From contig NZ_JAJFOW010000041.1 of the NCBI RefSeq assembly GCF_020731285.1, positions 1-56,778 on the forward strand: DNA of 56,778 bases. Reading direction: 5' to 3'. The stretch is from Cohnella baijiui (GTDB lineage Bacteria > Bacillota > Bacilli > Paenibacillales > Paenibacillaceae). The stretch's first letter is position 1. Every line of letters begins with the position of its first letter. Position numbers and translations under genes: made by a program. Shown piece by piece: positions 18,032 to 26,028 of the stretch. Under the pieces are notes generated by a model. The model was given only the letters and a program-made list of their open reading frames with translations, had not been told where the DNA came from and did not search any database.

Positions 18032-19150
18032 TTACTTGCCGATCGGGATCGTGAACTGGGCTTCCGGCACCCAACGCTGGCGGTAGAAGTCGCGACCCTG
18101 GATCTTCACCTTGTCTTTGTAGACTTCGACGTAAAGCCCTTCGCTGTCGTCCGGCCCGGCAAGCATTTCGCCGCCGTTGCCGTCGTCCGTCCAGGGCTGC
18201 GCCACGGACGAGGAGTTCACCATCGTGAATTTGTCGCGCACGAGCGTGCCCGGCAGCTTCAGCTCCCAGTGCGTGTGGCCGGAGAAGAAGACGACCTGCG
18301 GATAGTCGGAGAGAATGGCCTTCAGCGCTTCGTGCTGAATGATCGCCCGATTGTTCACGCAGCAGAAGGAGGTGCCCGATACGGTGTAAGGCAGCGGCTG
18401 ATGAAGGAAGACGAAGATGGGCTTGTCCGATCCCGCGCCCTTCTTGAGCGTTTTCTTCAACCAATCGAGCTGTTCGTCGGACAAATACGCGTCCTCGAGG
18501 TTGTTGGGATCGCTCTGGCGGTATTGCTCCGAGCCGAGAAAAATAAAATGATAGCCTTTGACCATCGCGTCGTGATACACCTTTTTCTCGCCGGTGTAGT
18601 TTAAGAAGCGCTGCAGGGAGTCCTGATCGGATTCGCCGTTCGGGTACGTATCGGAATTCCAATTGCCGTCGGCGTCGTGCCAAGCTTTGTAGAATTCGTG
18701 ATTTCCGATCGTATAGAACATGTTGCTCGGATGAGGCGTTTGGCCGAGCAGTTCGGCCAGCTTGTCGTAGTCGGCCGGCATTCCGTCGCCCAGATCGCCG
18801 TTGATGACGAGCGCGTCGGCGTTCGGGTTGATGGCATGAAGGTCGTTCAAAGCGTTCGTGAATTTCGTTTGGGAAGGCTCATGCCACCACTGCACGTGAA
18901 TGTCGCTGATGACGGGGAACGCGAGCAGCGGTTTTTCCCGGCCGGCTCCCGAATCGCCGTTCCGTTCTTGCGAGGATGGAGACTGCCGCTCTACCTGATA
19001 GCCTTTGGCTGCGGCGCCCGGATCTTCGAGCGGCTTGCTGCCGCCTGCCGGACCGTGACCGGCTGCTGTCTTCGGCGCGGCCGAGACGGGGAGAATCGCC
19101 AGCGTAACCAGGATGACGGCCAAAACGCCGGACCATGCCCATTTCTTCAC
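18032..19150 (-). CDS. secreted calcineurin-like metallophosphoesterase
   Basis: 372 residues. An upstream in-frame GTG at 19159 touches the AAGGAG site, so I start at the GTG at 19150, eight bases from it. The N-terminus KKWAWSGVLAVILVTLAILPVSAA is a signal peptide, followed by a Gly/Pro-rich linker to about residue 75. All metal-binding motifs of the fold are present in order: SDIH, NGDLGDG, GNHE, an FLHQP segment and GHTHWE. It is therefore likely an active dinuclear-metal phosphoesterase outside the cell. Two adjacent Cys (SFCCVNN) before the last motifs are unusual. Convergent with the glycan operon; the substrate (nucleotide, phospholipid or teichoic-acid-type phosphodiester) cannot be told. 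Confidence 0.9.
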   Translation of the reverse strand: MKKWAWSGVLAVILVTLAILPVSAAPKTAAGHGPAGGSKPLEDPGAAAKGYQVERQSPSSQERNGDSGAGREKPLLAFPVISDIHVQWWHEPSQTKFTNALNDLHAINPNADALVINGDLGDGMPADYDKLAELLGQTPHPSNMFYTIGNHEFYKAWHDADGNWNSDTYPNGESDQDSLQRFLNYTGEKKVYHDAMVKGYHFIFLGSEQYRQSDPNNLEDAYLSDEQLDWLKKTLKKGAGSDKPIFVFLHQPLPYTVSGTSFCCVNNRAIIQHEALKAILSDYPQVVFFSGHTHWELKLPGTLVRDKFTMVNSSSVAQPWTDDGNGGEMLAGPDDSEGLYVEVYKDKVKIQGRDFYRQRWVPEAQFTIPIGK

Positions 19151-19191
19151 ATCATTCACTCCTTAACTTTGGATTGTGACCCATGATTTAC

Positions 19192-19219
19192 CTTATAGAG
19201 GGTTGGTTCATTTTGTCAA
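19192..19219 (-). promoter_or_regulatory. promoter of metallophosphoesterase gene
   Basis: On the minus strand, a perfect TTGACA (19219-19214), 16-bp spacer, then TATAAG (19197-19192), about 40 bp upstream of the GTG start. Good sigma-A match. Confidence 0.65.
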
Positions 19220-19295
19220 TCATTATCGGAAAAATTCTCTAAATATCAAATCTATGAAGTTAATATCCAGATGGTGATCAAGGAGGAATATGAGG

Positions 19296-21224
19296 ATGAG
19301 AGGTTGGATTTCTTTGGTTTTGTCGATGGCCGTAGCGCTGGCCCTGCTGCCGGCAGGCGGCGCCGCAAGGGTGGCCGCCGCTCCCGTCCATGCGGAAGGG
19401 AGCTTCATTCAGCCTTACGTAGCTTACGATTGGACCGTCCGCGATTGGAAGGAAGAGCTGCAAGCGTTGAAGGAGGTCGGCAACAAGCTGATCATCCTGC
19501 AATGGACGGCGGACACCCGAAGCGGGCAGACGATCTATCCGACCGCAATCCCCGGCCTGGTCCAGGAGGGGAACTATCGGGGAGATCCGGTTGAGAACCT
19601 CCTGGCCGCGGCAGACGCGCTCGGCATGCAGGTGTGGCTGGGCACCAACGTCAATGACGACTGGTATATCCATCACGCACGGAATCAACCGTGGCTGGAC
19701 GAGCTGTTCCGCTACAGCGAGCTGATGGTCGACGAACTTTGGAGCAACTACGGCTTTCATCCTTCGCTGACGGGATTTTACTTTCCGAACGAAATGGAAA
19801 ACTGCAGCTATCAGGACGACGTTTCGATCGCCAACCTGACGGAGAAGTACGCTTCGCTCGCCGATCAGGTTCATAACGAGACGGGCAAGACGATCGCGCT
19901 GGCGCCCGCGATCTGGAACGAGCGCAACTGCGGCCAGACGTTCGAGCAAAACAGCGCGGCATGGGTCCGCACGTGGGACGGCATCCTCGGCGGGGCGAAC
20001 ATCGACTATCTGATTCCCCAAGACGGGCTGGGCGGCGGATATCACAGCGTGGCCGAAGTCGTCGAGTGGTTCCGCCTCACCCGCGAAGTCGTCGACCGGC
20101 ACCCGGCGACCCGCCTTTGGGTGGACGTCGAGACGTTCCATACCGTCAACCCGGATCCTTGGGCGGCCGAACCGATGACGACCCGGGACATCGTGGATCA
20201 TATGACGCAGATACAGCCGTATGTCGACGGCATCGTCACGTTCTCTTACGACCACTATCAATCGCCGAAGCTGAGAGGAACGCCGATCTTCCACCAAGCC
20301 TATCAATTCTATTACAAGACGGGCAGCGTCAGCGCGGCGCCCCCGAAGACGCCGGTCGCTCTCCGTTCGGCCAAGCAGGGCACGAATCAAATCTCGCTGA
20401 CCTGGCGGAACGACAAGGACGTCTTTTACTATGTGGTGTACCGCGACGGGACGCCGGTCGGCAAAACGTACGCGGCCTCCTTCCAGGACAACGGGCTGCA
20501 GCCGGGCACGCGATACGAATACCAAGTGGAAGCCTACAGCGCCTCCGGCTATCCGTCGGCCTTGTCTTCGTCGGCGCAGGCGACGACGGCCGCATCGTCC
20601 GTCAATCTGGCGCTGGGCAAACCATATGAGAGCTCCGTTCCCGCCAGTCCGTCCTATCCCGATACGGACGGGTCCGAGATGACGAACGGCAAGCTCGGCG
20701 CGGGCTATTTCTGGGATCCGGAGTGGCAGGGCAGGAGCACAGAAGGCGAGCCGCTCGTGATCACCTATACGGTCGACCTGGGCGAAGTTCAGAAGATCGA
20801 CGGCCTGTCCATCAACTTTCTCCAGGATCGCGCCTCCGCCATCAAGCTCCCACGGTCCGTCGAATACCAGGTTTCGAGCGACAACGCGAAGTACAAATCG
20901 ATAGGCTATTCCCCGTTCCGCACGCTGAATTTCGGGCCGACGCCGCCGGATCAGAGCACCGTGTCCTTCGGCCTGCTGCCGGACAAAACCGTCAAGGCCC
21001 GGTACGTCAAAATCATCGTAACGGCGGCGAACTACGGCTGGACGTTCAGCGACGAGCTGTTCGTCGAGCAGTACCCCAAAGGGAACGGCCGAGATGCGGA
21101 AGACGAGAGCCTGGATCAGGGCGGCGACGCCTCAGGCGATTCCGGAAACGATTCGAATCGTCCCGCCCTCCTGCACCGTGCCTCCCCGCCATCTGGCGAG
21201 GAACGGCCCGTCCAGCATCCCTGA
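19296..21224 (+). CDS. secreted DUF4434-like protein with FN3 and discoidin-like domains
   Basis: 642 residues. Two in-frame ATGs at 19290 and 19296; AGGAGG at 19281-19286 favours the second. Signal peptide to about residue 35 (LLPAGGAARVAAAPVHA). Residues about 38-345 form a TIM-barrel-like domain resembling DUF4434 (FIQPYVAYDWTVRDWKEEL, LIILQWTADT, GFYFPNEMENCSYQD, WVDVETF, GIVTFSYDHYQS). Next is a fibronectin type III domain (about 350-430; ISLTWRNDKDVFYYVVYRDG), then a galactose-binding F5/8C-like domain (about 430-605; NLALGKPYESS, VDLGEVQKIDGLSI). The C-terminal tail is Asp/Gly-rich. Acidic residues in the barrel (NEMEN, DVE) are compatible with glycosidase activity, unproven. Divergent from the metallophosphoesterase. 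Confidence 0.8.
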   Translation: MRGWISLVLSMAVALALLPAGGAARVAAAPVHAEGSFIQPYVAYDWTVRDWKEELQALKEVGNKLIILQWTADTRSGQTIYPTAIPGLVQEGNYRGDPVENLLAAADALGMQVWLGTNVNDDWYIHHARNQPWLDELFRYSELMVDELWSNYGFHPSLTGFYFPNEMENCSYQDDVSIANLTEKYASLADQVHNETGKTIALAPAIWNERNCGQTFEQNSAAWVRTWDGILGGANIDYLIPQDGLGGGYHSVAEVVEWFRLTREVVDRHPATRLWVDVETFHTVNPDPWAAEPMTTRDIVDHMTQIQPYVDGIVTFSYDHYQSPKLRGTPIFHQAYQFYYKTGSVSAAPPKTPVALRSAKQGTNQISLTWRNDKDVFYYVVYRDGTPVGKTYAASFQDNGLQPGTRYEYQVEAYSASGYPSALSSSAQATTAASSVNLALGKPYESSVPASPSYPDTDGSEMTNGKLGAGYFWDPEWQGRSTEGEPLVITYTVDLGEVQKIDGLSINFLQDRASAIKLPRSVEYQVSSDNAKYKSIGYSPFRTLNFGPTPPDQSTVSFGLLPDKTVKARYVKIIVTAANYGWTFSDELFVEQYPKGNGRDAEDESLDQGGDASGDSGNDSNRPALLHRASPPSGEERPVQHP

Positions 21225-21361
21225 GCGCGAGCTCCTCGACCGTCGGGCGGAAGGGCCCGGGCGGCGGGAGCGCCGCAGCGGAGAGGAGGTGAGCCGGGGA
21301 AAGAAAGTGCGAGTCACGCAACGCCAGGCAAGCGATAATCGAGCGAAACGAGGGATGACGA

Positions 21362-22426
21362 ATGAAAAAGTGGAAAGCAGCCATCGTGATGGCCGTCGGG
21401 CTGTTCGGGGCGGGCACCGTCTTCGCGGCAGGGGAAACCGTGCCGGTCGGTACGCTGCAACCGGCCGCGAAGCTGCAGAAGCCGCAGCTGGTCGGGACGG
21501 GAGGCACGCTGATCTTGAGCGATTCGCCCGAGACGTTCGAGGGGACGGGCGCGTTTTACCGGGATACGGTGAAGGGCGAGTTCCGGGTCTTTTGGCATCA
21601 TCAAAATACGGGGGCCGTCACCTATTCCGTCGGCGTCGCCGTCACGAATACGTCGGCGGAATCGGTGAAGCTGTATACGAAAGGGAAAGGCGTGGGCACG
21701 AACTTGTACGTGGACGTTGCGGGACAAGCGGCGCTGGCCAGCTTCTTGACGAGCCAAAAGGACAAGACGCTGGCTGCGACGCTCGCGCCGGGGCAAAGCT
21801 ACTTCGTCTCCGAGCCGACCGAACCCGAGATTACGAACAGCGGCATCGTCCAGTTCGAAGCGTCGACCGCCAAGGGCAACAAGCCCGCGTCCGTCACGGT
21901 AACGACGCTCGGCTACGATACCGTCCCGGCGCGCCCGGACCAAGTGCCGGTCCTGCCGGAAGATTCGCATACGCGGGGGACGTTCCCGCACTTCGACCGG
22001 GCCGGCTTGATCCAATACGACACAAGTCTCGGGAACGCCTTCCTCTCCGTCGACTCGGCGGCTTCGGGGCCGTGGAGCGACAGCATGCCGGGCGAGTACG
22101 AGCAGGGATGGGACGCCATCGGCGGCAAGTCCGTCATCAACAACGGCAACTACGGCGTCATGTACCGGTTCGCCGTGCAGGTCAAAAACAGCCTTCACGA
22201 TCGCCGAACGGCCAGCCTGTTCCTGAATCCGTCGGGCGGCTACGGACACTTCGCCCTGCTGTGGAACAAGCAGCTGTTCCAATCGGGCTTTCTCAGTTGG
22301 GAGAACGCCTGGCATGTGACCGACTTCAAGGTGGGGCCGCACGGCGCGCTCTACGCCTCGGAGATTAGCCTGACCGGCGGCTCCTCCGGACCGCAGGTGC
22401 TGTACTTCACGAACCAGCCTGGGTAA
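21362..22426 (+). CDS. secreted protein of unknown function
   Basis: 354 residues, ATG preceded by GAGGGATGACGA. A clear signal peptide (KKWKAAIVMAVGLFGAGTVFAAG) cleaved near residue 23. The rest is beta-rich with no recognised family. Visible landmarks are GTGAFYRDTVKGEFRVFWHH, a KGKGVGTNLYVDVAGQ segment, EDSHTRGTFPHFDRAGLI and GGYGHFALLWNKQLFQSG. No transmembrane span after the signal and no Cys in the mature part. It may be a surface glycan- or wall-associated protein given its neighbours. It follows the DUF4434-like gene by 137 bp, a gap in which I see no feature, and ends before a dispersed repeat and a terminator. Confidence 0.75.
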   Translation: MKKWKAAIVMAVGLFGAGTVFAAGETVPVGTLQPAAKLQKPQLVGTGGTLILSDSPETFEGTGAFYRDTVKGEFRVFWHHQNTGAVTYSVGVAVTNTSAESVKLYTKGKGVGTNLYVDVAGQAALASFLTSQKDKTLAATLAPGQSYFVSEPTEPEITNSGIVQFEASTAKGNKPASVTVTTLGYDTVPARPDQVPVLPEDSHTRGTFPHFDRAGLIQYDTSLGNAFLSVDSAASGPWSDSMPGEYEQGWDAIGGKSVINNGNYGVMYRFAVQVKNSLHDRRTASLFLNPSGGYGHFALLWNKQLFQSGFLSWENAWHVTDFKVGPHGALYASEISLTGGSSGPQVLYFTNQPG

Positions 22427-22457
22427 GTTTTGCTTTTTTAGCGATGTCTGATTGATG

Positions 22458-22577
22458 AGGGATGTATCTCCTTCCGGTTGCTGATGCCGCCATGAAATCT
22501 GAAATGGTAACCTCGTAACAAGGGGATTTCACGGCGGCAAAAGGCAAACGCTTCGCTCCTCCAGGAGATACATCCCT
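22458..22577. repeat. 120-bp nested inverted-repeat element
   Basis: Outer arms AGGGATGTATCTCC (22458-22471) and GGAGATACATCCCT (22564-22577) are perfect 14-bp inverted repeats. Inside them, TGCCGCC-A-TGAAATC pairs with GATTTCA-C-GGCGGCA. The nested symmetry resembles a MITE-like or folded-RNA element. One arm recurs alone at 28355-28368. Confidence 0.7.
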
Positions 22578-22611
22578 GTCTTATTTATCGCTTACATTCC
22601 CAAAACGCAAT

Positions 22612-22675
22612 GAAACCGTCCTTTGGTCAAATGGAGGTACTACCCAACCATTTGCGAAAAGAACGGTTTTTTTGC
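22612..22675 (+). terminator. rho-independent terminator
   Basis: AAACCGTCCTTT ... CAAATGG / CCATTTG ... AAAAGAACGGTT forms a long stem with small internal loops, followed by seven T. It would stop rightward transcription from the secreted-protein gene; the MocR-type gene converges on it. Confidence 0.6.
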
Positions 22676-22683
22676 TCTTCGGG

Positions 22684-24033
22684 TTAACGCAGCAGCCGCC
22701 GGATCTCGTCGAAGATGGCGCTCACGCCCGATTGGATCTGCATCTCATCGACCCGGGACACGCTGAGCCTCAGCAGCGGCTTTGGCTCGAAGCCCTTCAA
22801 ATAATGGATTTCGGGCGGGTCCAGCTGAATTTGCCGCTTGCGAAGCCGGTCCAGCAGCGTCGGCAGCCGGAGCCGAGCCGGCAGGGTAAGGTGCGTGTGG
22901 ACGCCCGAATATGCGCGGAAATGCTGGACGTCCGGCACGTTATTGGCTGCATCGAGCGCCCGGTTCAGCCAATTCAGCCGCCGGGAGTAGGTCGCTCGGA
23001 TTTGATGCTTGCGCCTCGCGAACATGCCGCTTTGAATGTAGATCTCGAGCGCCGCCTGGGAAAGCATGGAGCTGTCGATGTCGTACAGCTTCTTGTGCGA
23101 GGCGAACGAATCCCGCAGCTGGGGCGGCAGCACCGCGACGCCGATGCGAAGACCGGGGAACATGATCTTGGAGTAGCTCTTCAGATAGACGACATGAGAC
23201 GAGCCGTACGCGTAGATCGGATCGGCCCGGGTATCGTTCTCCAGGTCGGCCATGTAGTCGTCCTCCAGGACGTATACGTCGTAACGCTTCGCGAGCTCGG
23301 CGATCGCTTTCTTGGTCGCCTCCGGATAGGAGGTGCCGAGCGGCAGGTGGAACCGGGGCATCGTGTAAAAAAACTTGATGTCCCCGTCGCGGAACAAGCG
23401 CTCCAGCTCGTCCAGGTCAATGCCGTCCGCCGTGCGGGCGATCCCGGTCGACGGTATGCCGAGCGACTCCAGCAGCCGGATGAACAAAGTATAGCTCGGC
23501 TGCTCCAGCAGCACGGTCCGCTTGCCGTTCGGGAACGGCATCATGGTCAGGATCACGAGCGCCTGCTGCACGCCGGAGGCGATGCAGATCCGCTCGGCCG
23601 GCGCGAACACCTGATAGTCGGCCAAATGTTTGCTCAGCACCTTGAGGAGCGAGGGCAGCCCTTGGGGAATGCCGTAGACGAACAGTTCGTTTTTGTAATT
23701 GTCGATCGCCTTGTTGATGCAATGCTGAAAGTCGAGGTAGGGAAAGACGTCGGGATCGGGCGCCGCCGAGGCAAAGTCCATCCCCGAGCCCGAAGTTCGG
23801 CGGTCCGGGTCGATCTTGCGCTGTACGGCGTAGTATCCGCTCTGCGGAATGGCATAGACGAGGTGGCGCCGCTCCAGCTCTTGATAGGCGCGAACGACGG
23901 TGCTCGTGCTGCAGCCGTGACGCTCGGACAGCTCGCGGATCGAGGGCAGCTGCTGGCCGGGGCGGATGGCGCCGGTCTGGATCCGCTGCTCGATTTCGTG
24001 CATAAGCGCGGCGTATTTGGGCAGACGGGACAA
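22684..24033 (-). CDS. MocR-type regulator (GntR HTH plus aminotransferase-like domain)
   Basis: 449 residues. TTG start at 24033 with an AAAGGAGG site eight bases upstream, chosen over an in-frame ATG at 24084 that has no such site. The N-terminal winged helix (about residues 1-75) shows LPSIRELSERHGCSTSTVVRAYQELERR. The remainder is a class I aminotransferase fold with the PLP pocket: VYVLEDDYMADLEND and the Schiff-base Lys in YLKSYSKIMFPGLRIG. Such regulators sense PLP or amino compounds and usually control the divergent gene. Here that is an EamA exporter, with a perfect palindrome in the shared intergenic region. Confidence 0.92.
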   Translation of the reverse strand: MSRLPKYAALMHEIEQRIQTGAIRPGQQLPSIRELSERHGCSTSTVVRAYQELERRHLVYAIPQSGYYAVQRKIDPDRRTSGSGMDFASAAPDPDVFPYLDFQHCINKAIDNYKNELFVYGIPQGLPSLLKVLSKHLADYQVFAPAERICIASGVQQALVILTMMPFPNGKRTVLLEQPSYTLFIRLLESLGIPSTGIARTADGIDLDELERLFRDGDIKFFYTMPRFHLPLGTSYPEATKKAIAELAKRYDVYVLEDDYMADLENDTRADPIYAYGSSHVVYLKSYSKIMFPGLRIGVAVLPPQLRDSFASHKKLYDIDSSMLSQAALEIYIQSGMFARRKHQIRATYSRRLNWLNRALDAANNVPDVQHFRAYSGVHTHLTLPARLRLPTLLDRLRKRQIQLDPPEIHYLKGFEPKPLLRLSVSRVDEMQIQSGVSAIFDEIRRLLR

Positions 24034-24060
24034 GGGCCGTTCCTCCTTTGCGATGCGAAT

Positions 24061-24072
24061 TGTATCGATACA
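24061..24072. promoter_or_regulatory. 12-bp palindrome, likely MocR operator
   Basis: TGTATCGATACA is a perfect palindrome about 30 bp upstream of the MocR-type start and about 100 bp from the exporter start. Location suggests autoregulation and control of the exporter. Confidence 0.5.
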
Positions 24073-24089
24073 GTCGGTCCGCATAACGC

Positions 24090-24118
24090 TTGTTGCGCGC
24101 GTGCCTTTCCCTTATGCT
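24090..24118 (+). promoter_or_regulatory. putative promoter of EamA exporter gene
   Basis: TTGTTG (24090-24095), 17-bp spacer, TATGCT (24113-24118), about 50 bp before the exporter start and immediately downstream of the palindrome. Confidence 0.45.
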
Positions 24119-24169
24119 GGGTTCAAGAAGCCGGCCGGCTCGATTCCGCAAACGGGAGAAGGTGCGACG

Positions 24170-25111
24170 ATGACGCGAAAAACATCCGTCTATTTCTTGG
24201 CTATATTATACGCGGTTCTGATCGGTTTTTCCTTTCTGTTTACGAAGCTGACGCTCGAAGTCGCCAGCCCGATCGACACGATGGCTTACCGATTCACGAT
24301 TTCGTTCGGCCTGTTGGCGATTCCGGTCGCGGCCGGCTGGATCAAGCTCGGCCTGAACGGACGCCGGCTGTGGCGGCTTCTGCCGGTCGGCCTTGTCTAT
24401 CCGGCGCTGTTCTTCGGGCTCCAGGCCGGCGGCCTGGCCATCACAGCGTCCTCCGAGGCAGGCATCTTCCAGGCGACGGCGCCGATTTTCACGCTCATTC
24501 TTGCCGCGCTGTTCTTGAAGGAATGTACGACGTGGCTGCAGCGGCTTTCCGTCGTTTGCTCGGTCGGAGGCGTCGTCTTCATGATCGCGATGGCGGGGGC
24601 GAACATCAGTGCGGCGCACGTGCAGGGGATCGTCCTGCTGCTGGCGTCGGCCTTGATGCTGGCCATCTACAGCGTGCTGGCGAGGTCGCTCAGCCGTTCG
24701 TACACCCCTCTGCAGCTGACCTTCGCCATGATGCTGTTCGGCTTCATCTCGTTCGCCGGACTTTCGATCGTACAGCACGCCGTGCGCGGCGGCTGGAGCG
24801 GCTTGACGGAGCCGCTGTCCCATCCGAGCTTTGTCTGGTCTATTCTCTACATCGGCATCCTGTCGTCGCTCGTCACGGCGCTGCTGTCCAACTACGTGCT
24901 ATCGAAAATCAAGGCTTCCCAAATGAGCGTATTCGTCAATCTGGGGACGCTGGTGGCCATTTTGGGCGGAGCCGTATTCCTGAAGGAGAAACTGGCATAT
25001 TATCACTGGATCGGGGCGGCGATGATCATCGCGGGCGTGCTCGGCGCCAATATTCGTACCCGCAAGCCAAGTTCGAAAGCCGCACCCGCGGCGGGAGGTC
25101 AAACGGCATGA
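24170..25111 (+). CDS. EamA/DMT family transporter
   Basis: 313 residues, ATG behind GGGAGAAGG. Ten predicted spans in two EamA halves: the first begins VYFLAILYAVLIGFSFLFTKLTLE, the second near QGIVLLLASALMLAIYSVLARSL. Family-typical signatures include PIDTMAYRF, the TASSEAGIFQATAPIFTLILAALFLKE stretch and AILGGAVFLKEKL near the end. Members export amino acids or other small metabolites; the divergent MocR-type regulator suggests an amino compound or vitamin B6-related substrate. It overlaps the next gene by ATGA. Confidence 0.9.
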   Translation: MTRKTSVYFLAILYAVLIGFSFLFTKLTLEVASPIDTMAYRFTISFGLLAIPVAAGWIKLGLNGRRLWRLLPVGLVYPALFFGLQAGGLAITASSEAGIFQATAPIFTLILAALFLKECTTWLQRLSVVCSVGGVVFMIAMAGANISAAHVQGIVLLLASALMLAIYSVLARSLSRSYTPLQLTFAMMLFGFISFAGLSIVQHAVRGGWSGLTEPLSHPSFVWSILYIGILSSLVTALLSNYVLSKIKASQMSVFVNLGTLVAILGGAVFLKEKLAYYHWIGAAMIIAGVLGANIRTRKPSSKAAPAAGGQTA

Positions 25112-25965
25112 GAATTTTTTTGGCAGGGGCGAGCGGCGCCGTCGGCAGAGCGCTGGTCCCGCTCCTCGTGCGGGAGGGGCACGAAGTAACCGGCATGACA
25201 CGAGACGCGGCGCATGCCGACCGCATTCGGGCGATGGGGGCGGCGGCCTCGGTCGCCGACGTGTTCGACCGGAAGATGCTGTTCCGGATCGTCCGGGAAG
25301 CGAAACCCGATGTCGTCCTCCATCAACTGACGTCGCTCGGGGCGCGAAACTTCGCCGACAATGCGCGAATTCGGGTCGACGGCACGCGAAACCTGGTTGA
25401 TGCCGCCCGGGAAGCGGGCGTCCGCCGAATGGTGGCGCAGAGCATCGCTTGGGCAGCCATGCCCGGCGAGGGGCCGGCCACGGAGGCGGAGCCGCTCGAT
25501 CTTGGAGCGGTGCAGCCCCGCCTCGGGACAGTGCAGGGCGTACAGGCTCTCGAGCAAGCGGCGGCGGAGATGCCGGAGGCCGTGGCGCTGCGGTACGGCC
25601 TGTTCTACGGGCCGGGCACCTGGTATGCGCCGGACGGCCTCATGGCGGAGCAGGCGCGGAATGGGGAGCTGCCCGCGACCGACGGGGTAGCTTCGTTCAT
25701 TCATGTGGACGATGCGGCCCGGGCGGCCGTTCTCGCGTTGACGTGGCCGATCGGCACGTATCATATCGTCGACGACGAACCGGCGCCGGGGACGGCGTGG
25801 GTACCCGCGTTCGCGGCGGCGGTCGGCGCGCCGGAGCCGCCGGTTCGGGCGGGCGCCGCCCCGTGGGAGCGGGGCGCCTCGAACGCGAAGGCGCGCCGCG
25901 AGCTCGGCTGGGCGCCGCGGTACGCGTCGTGGCGCGAAGGCTTTCGGACGCTGGGCGGGCGCTAA
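25108..25965 (+). CDS. NAD(P)-dependent epimerase/dehydratase family protein
   Basis: 285-residue short-chain dehydrogenase of the extended type. ATG overlaps the exporter stop (ATGA), with GGGAGG ten bases upstream. The Rossmann nucleotide motif is GASGAVGRAL at the N-terminus; DVVLHQLTSLGARNF and VDGTRNLVDAAREAGV are typical of sugar-nucleotide-epimerase-like folds. RYGLFYGPGTWY follows, although the usual YxxxK catalytic Tyr-Lys pair is not obvious (a GTVQGVQALEQ segment sits there). Because of that, catalytic competence is uncertain. Co-translated with the exporter. Confidence 0.85.
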   Translation: MRIFLAGASGAVGRALVPLLVREGHEVTGMTRDAAHADRIRAMGAAASVADVFDRKMLFRIVREAKPDVVLHQLTSLGARNFADNARIRVDGTRNLVDAAREAGVRRMVAQSIAWAAMPGEGPATEAEPLDLGAVQPRLGTVQGVQALEQAAAEMPEAVALRYGLFYGPGTWYAPDGLMAEQARNGELPATDGVASFIHVDDAARAAVLALTWPIGTYHIVDDEPAPGTAWVPAFAAAVGAPEPPVRAGAAPWERGASNAKARRELGWAPRYASWREGFRTLGGR

Positions 25966-25968
25966 ACG

Positions 25969-26014
25969 AAAAAAAGGATCAAGCGGCGCGGAGGCGCGGC
26001 CTGATCCTTTTTTT
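25969..26014. terminator. bidirectional terminator
   Basis: AAAAAAAGGATCA and TGATCCTTTTTTT form an A/T-flanked stem between two convergent genes, with T-runs on both strands. Confidence 0.85.
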
Positions 26015-26028
26015 CTTGTGCGGTCCGT

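Noticed and set aside
22672..25107. 5' part of a long rightward frame leading into the epimerase gene
   Set aside because: It is antisense to the MocR-type gene and out of frame with the exporter gene; only the portion from the ATG at 25108 has a ribosome-binding site and family motifs.
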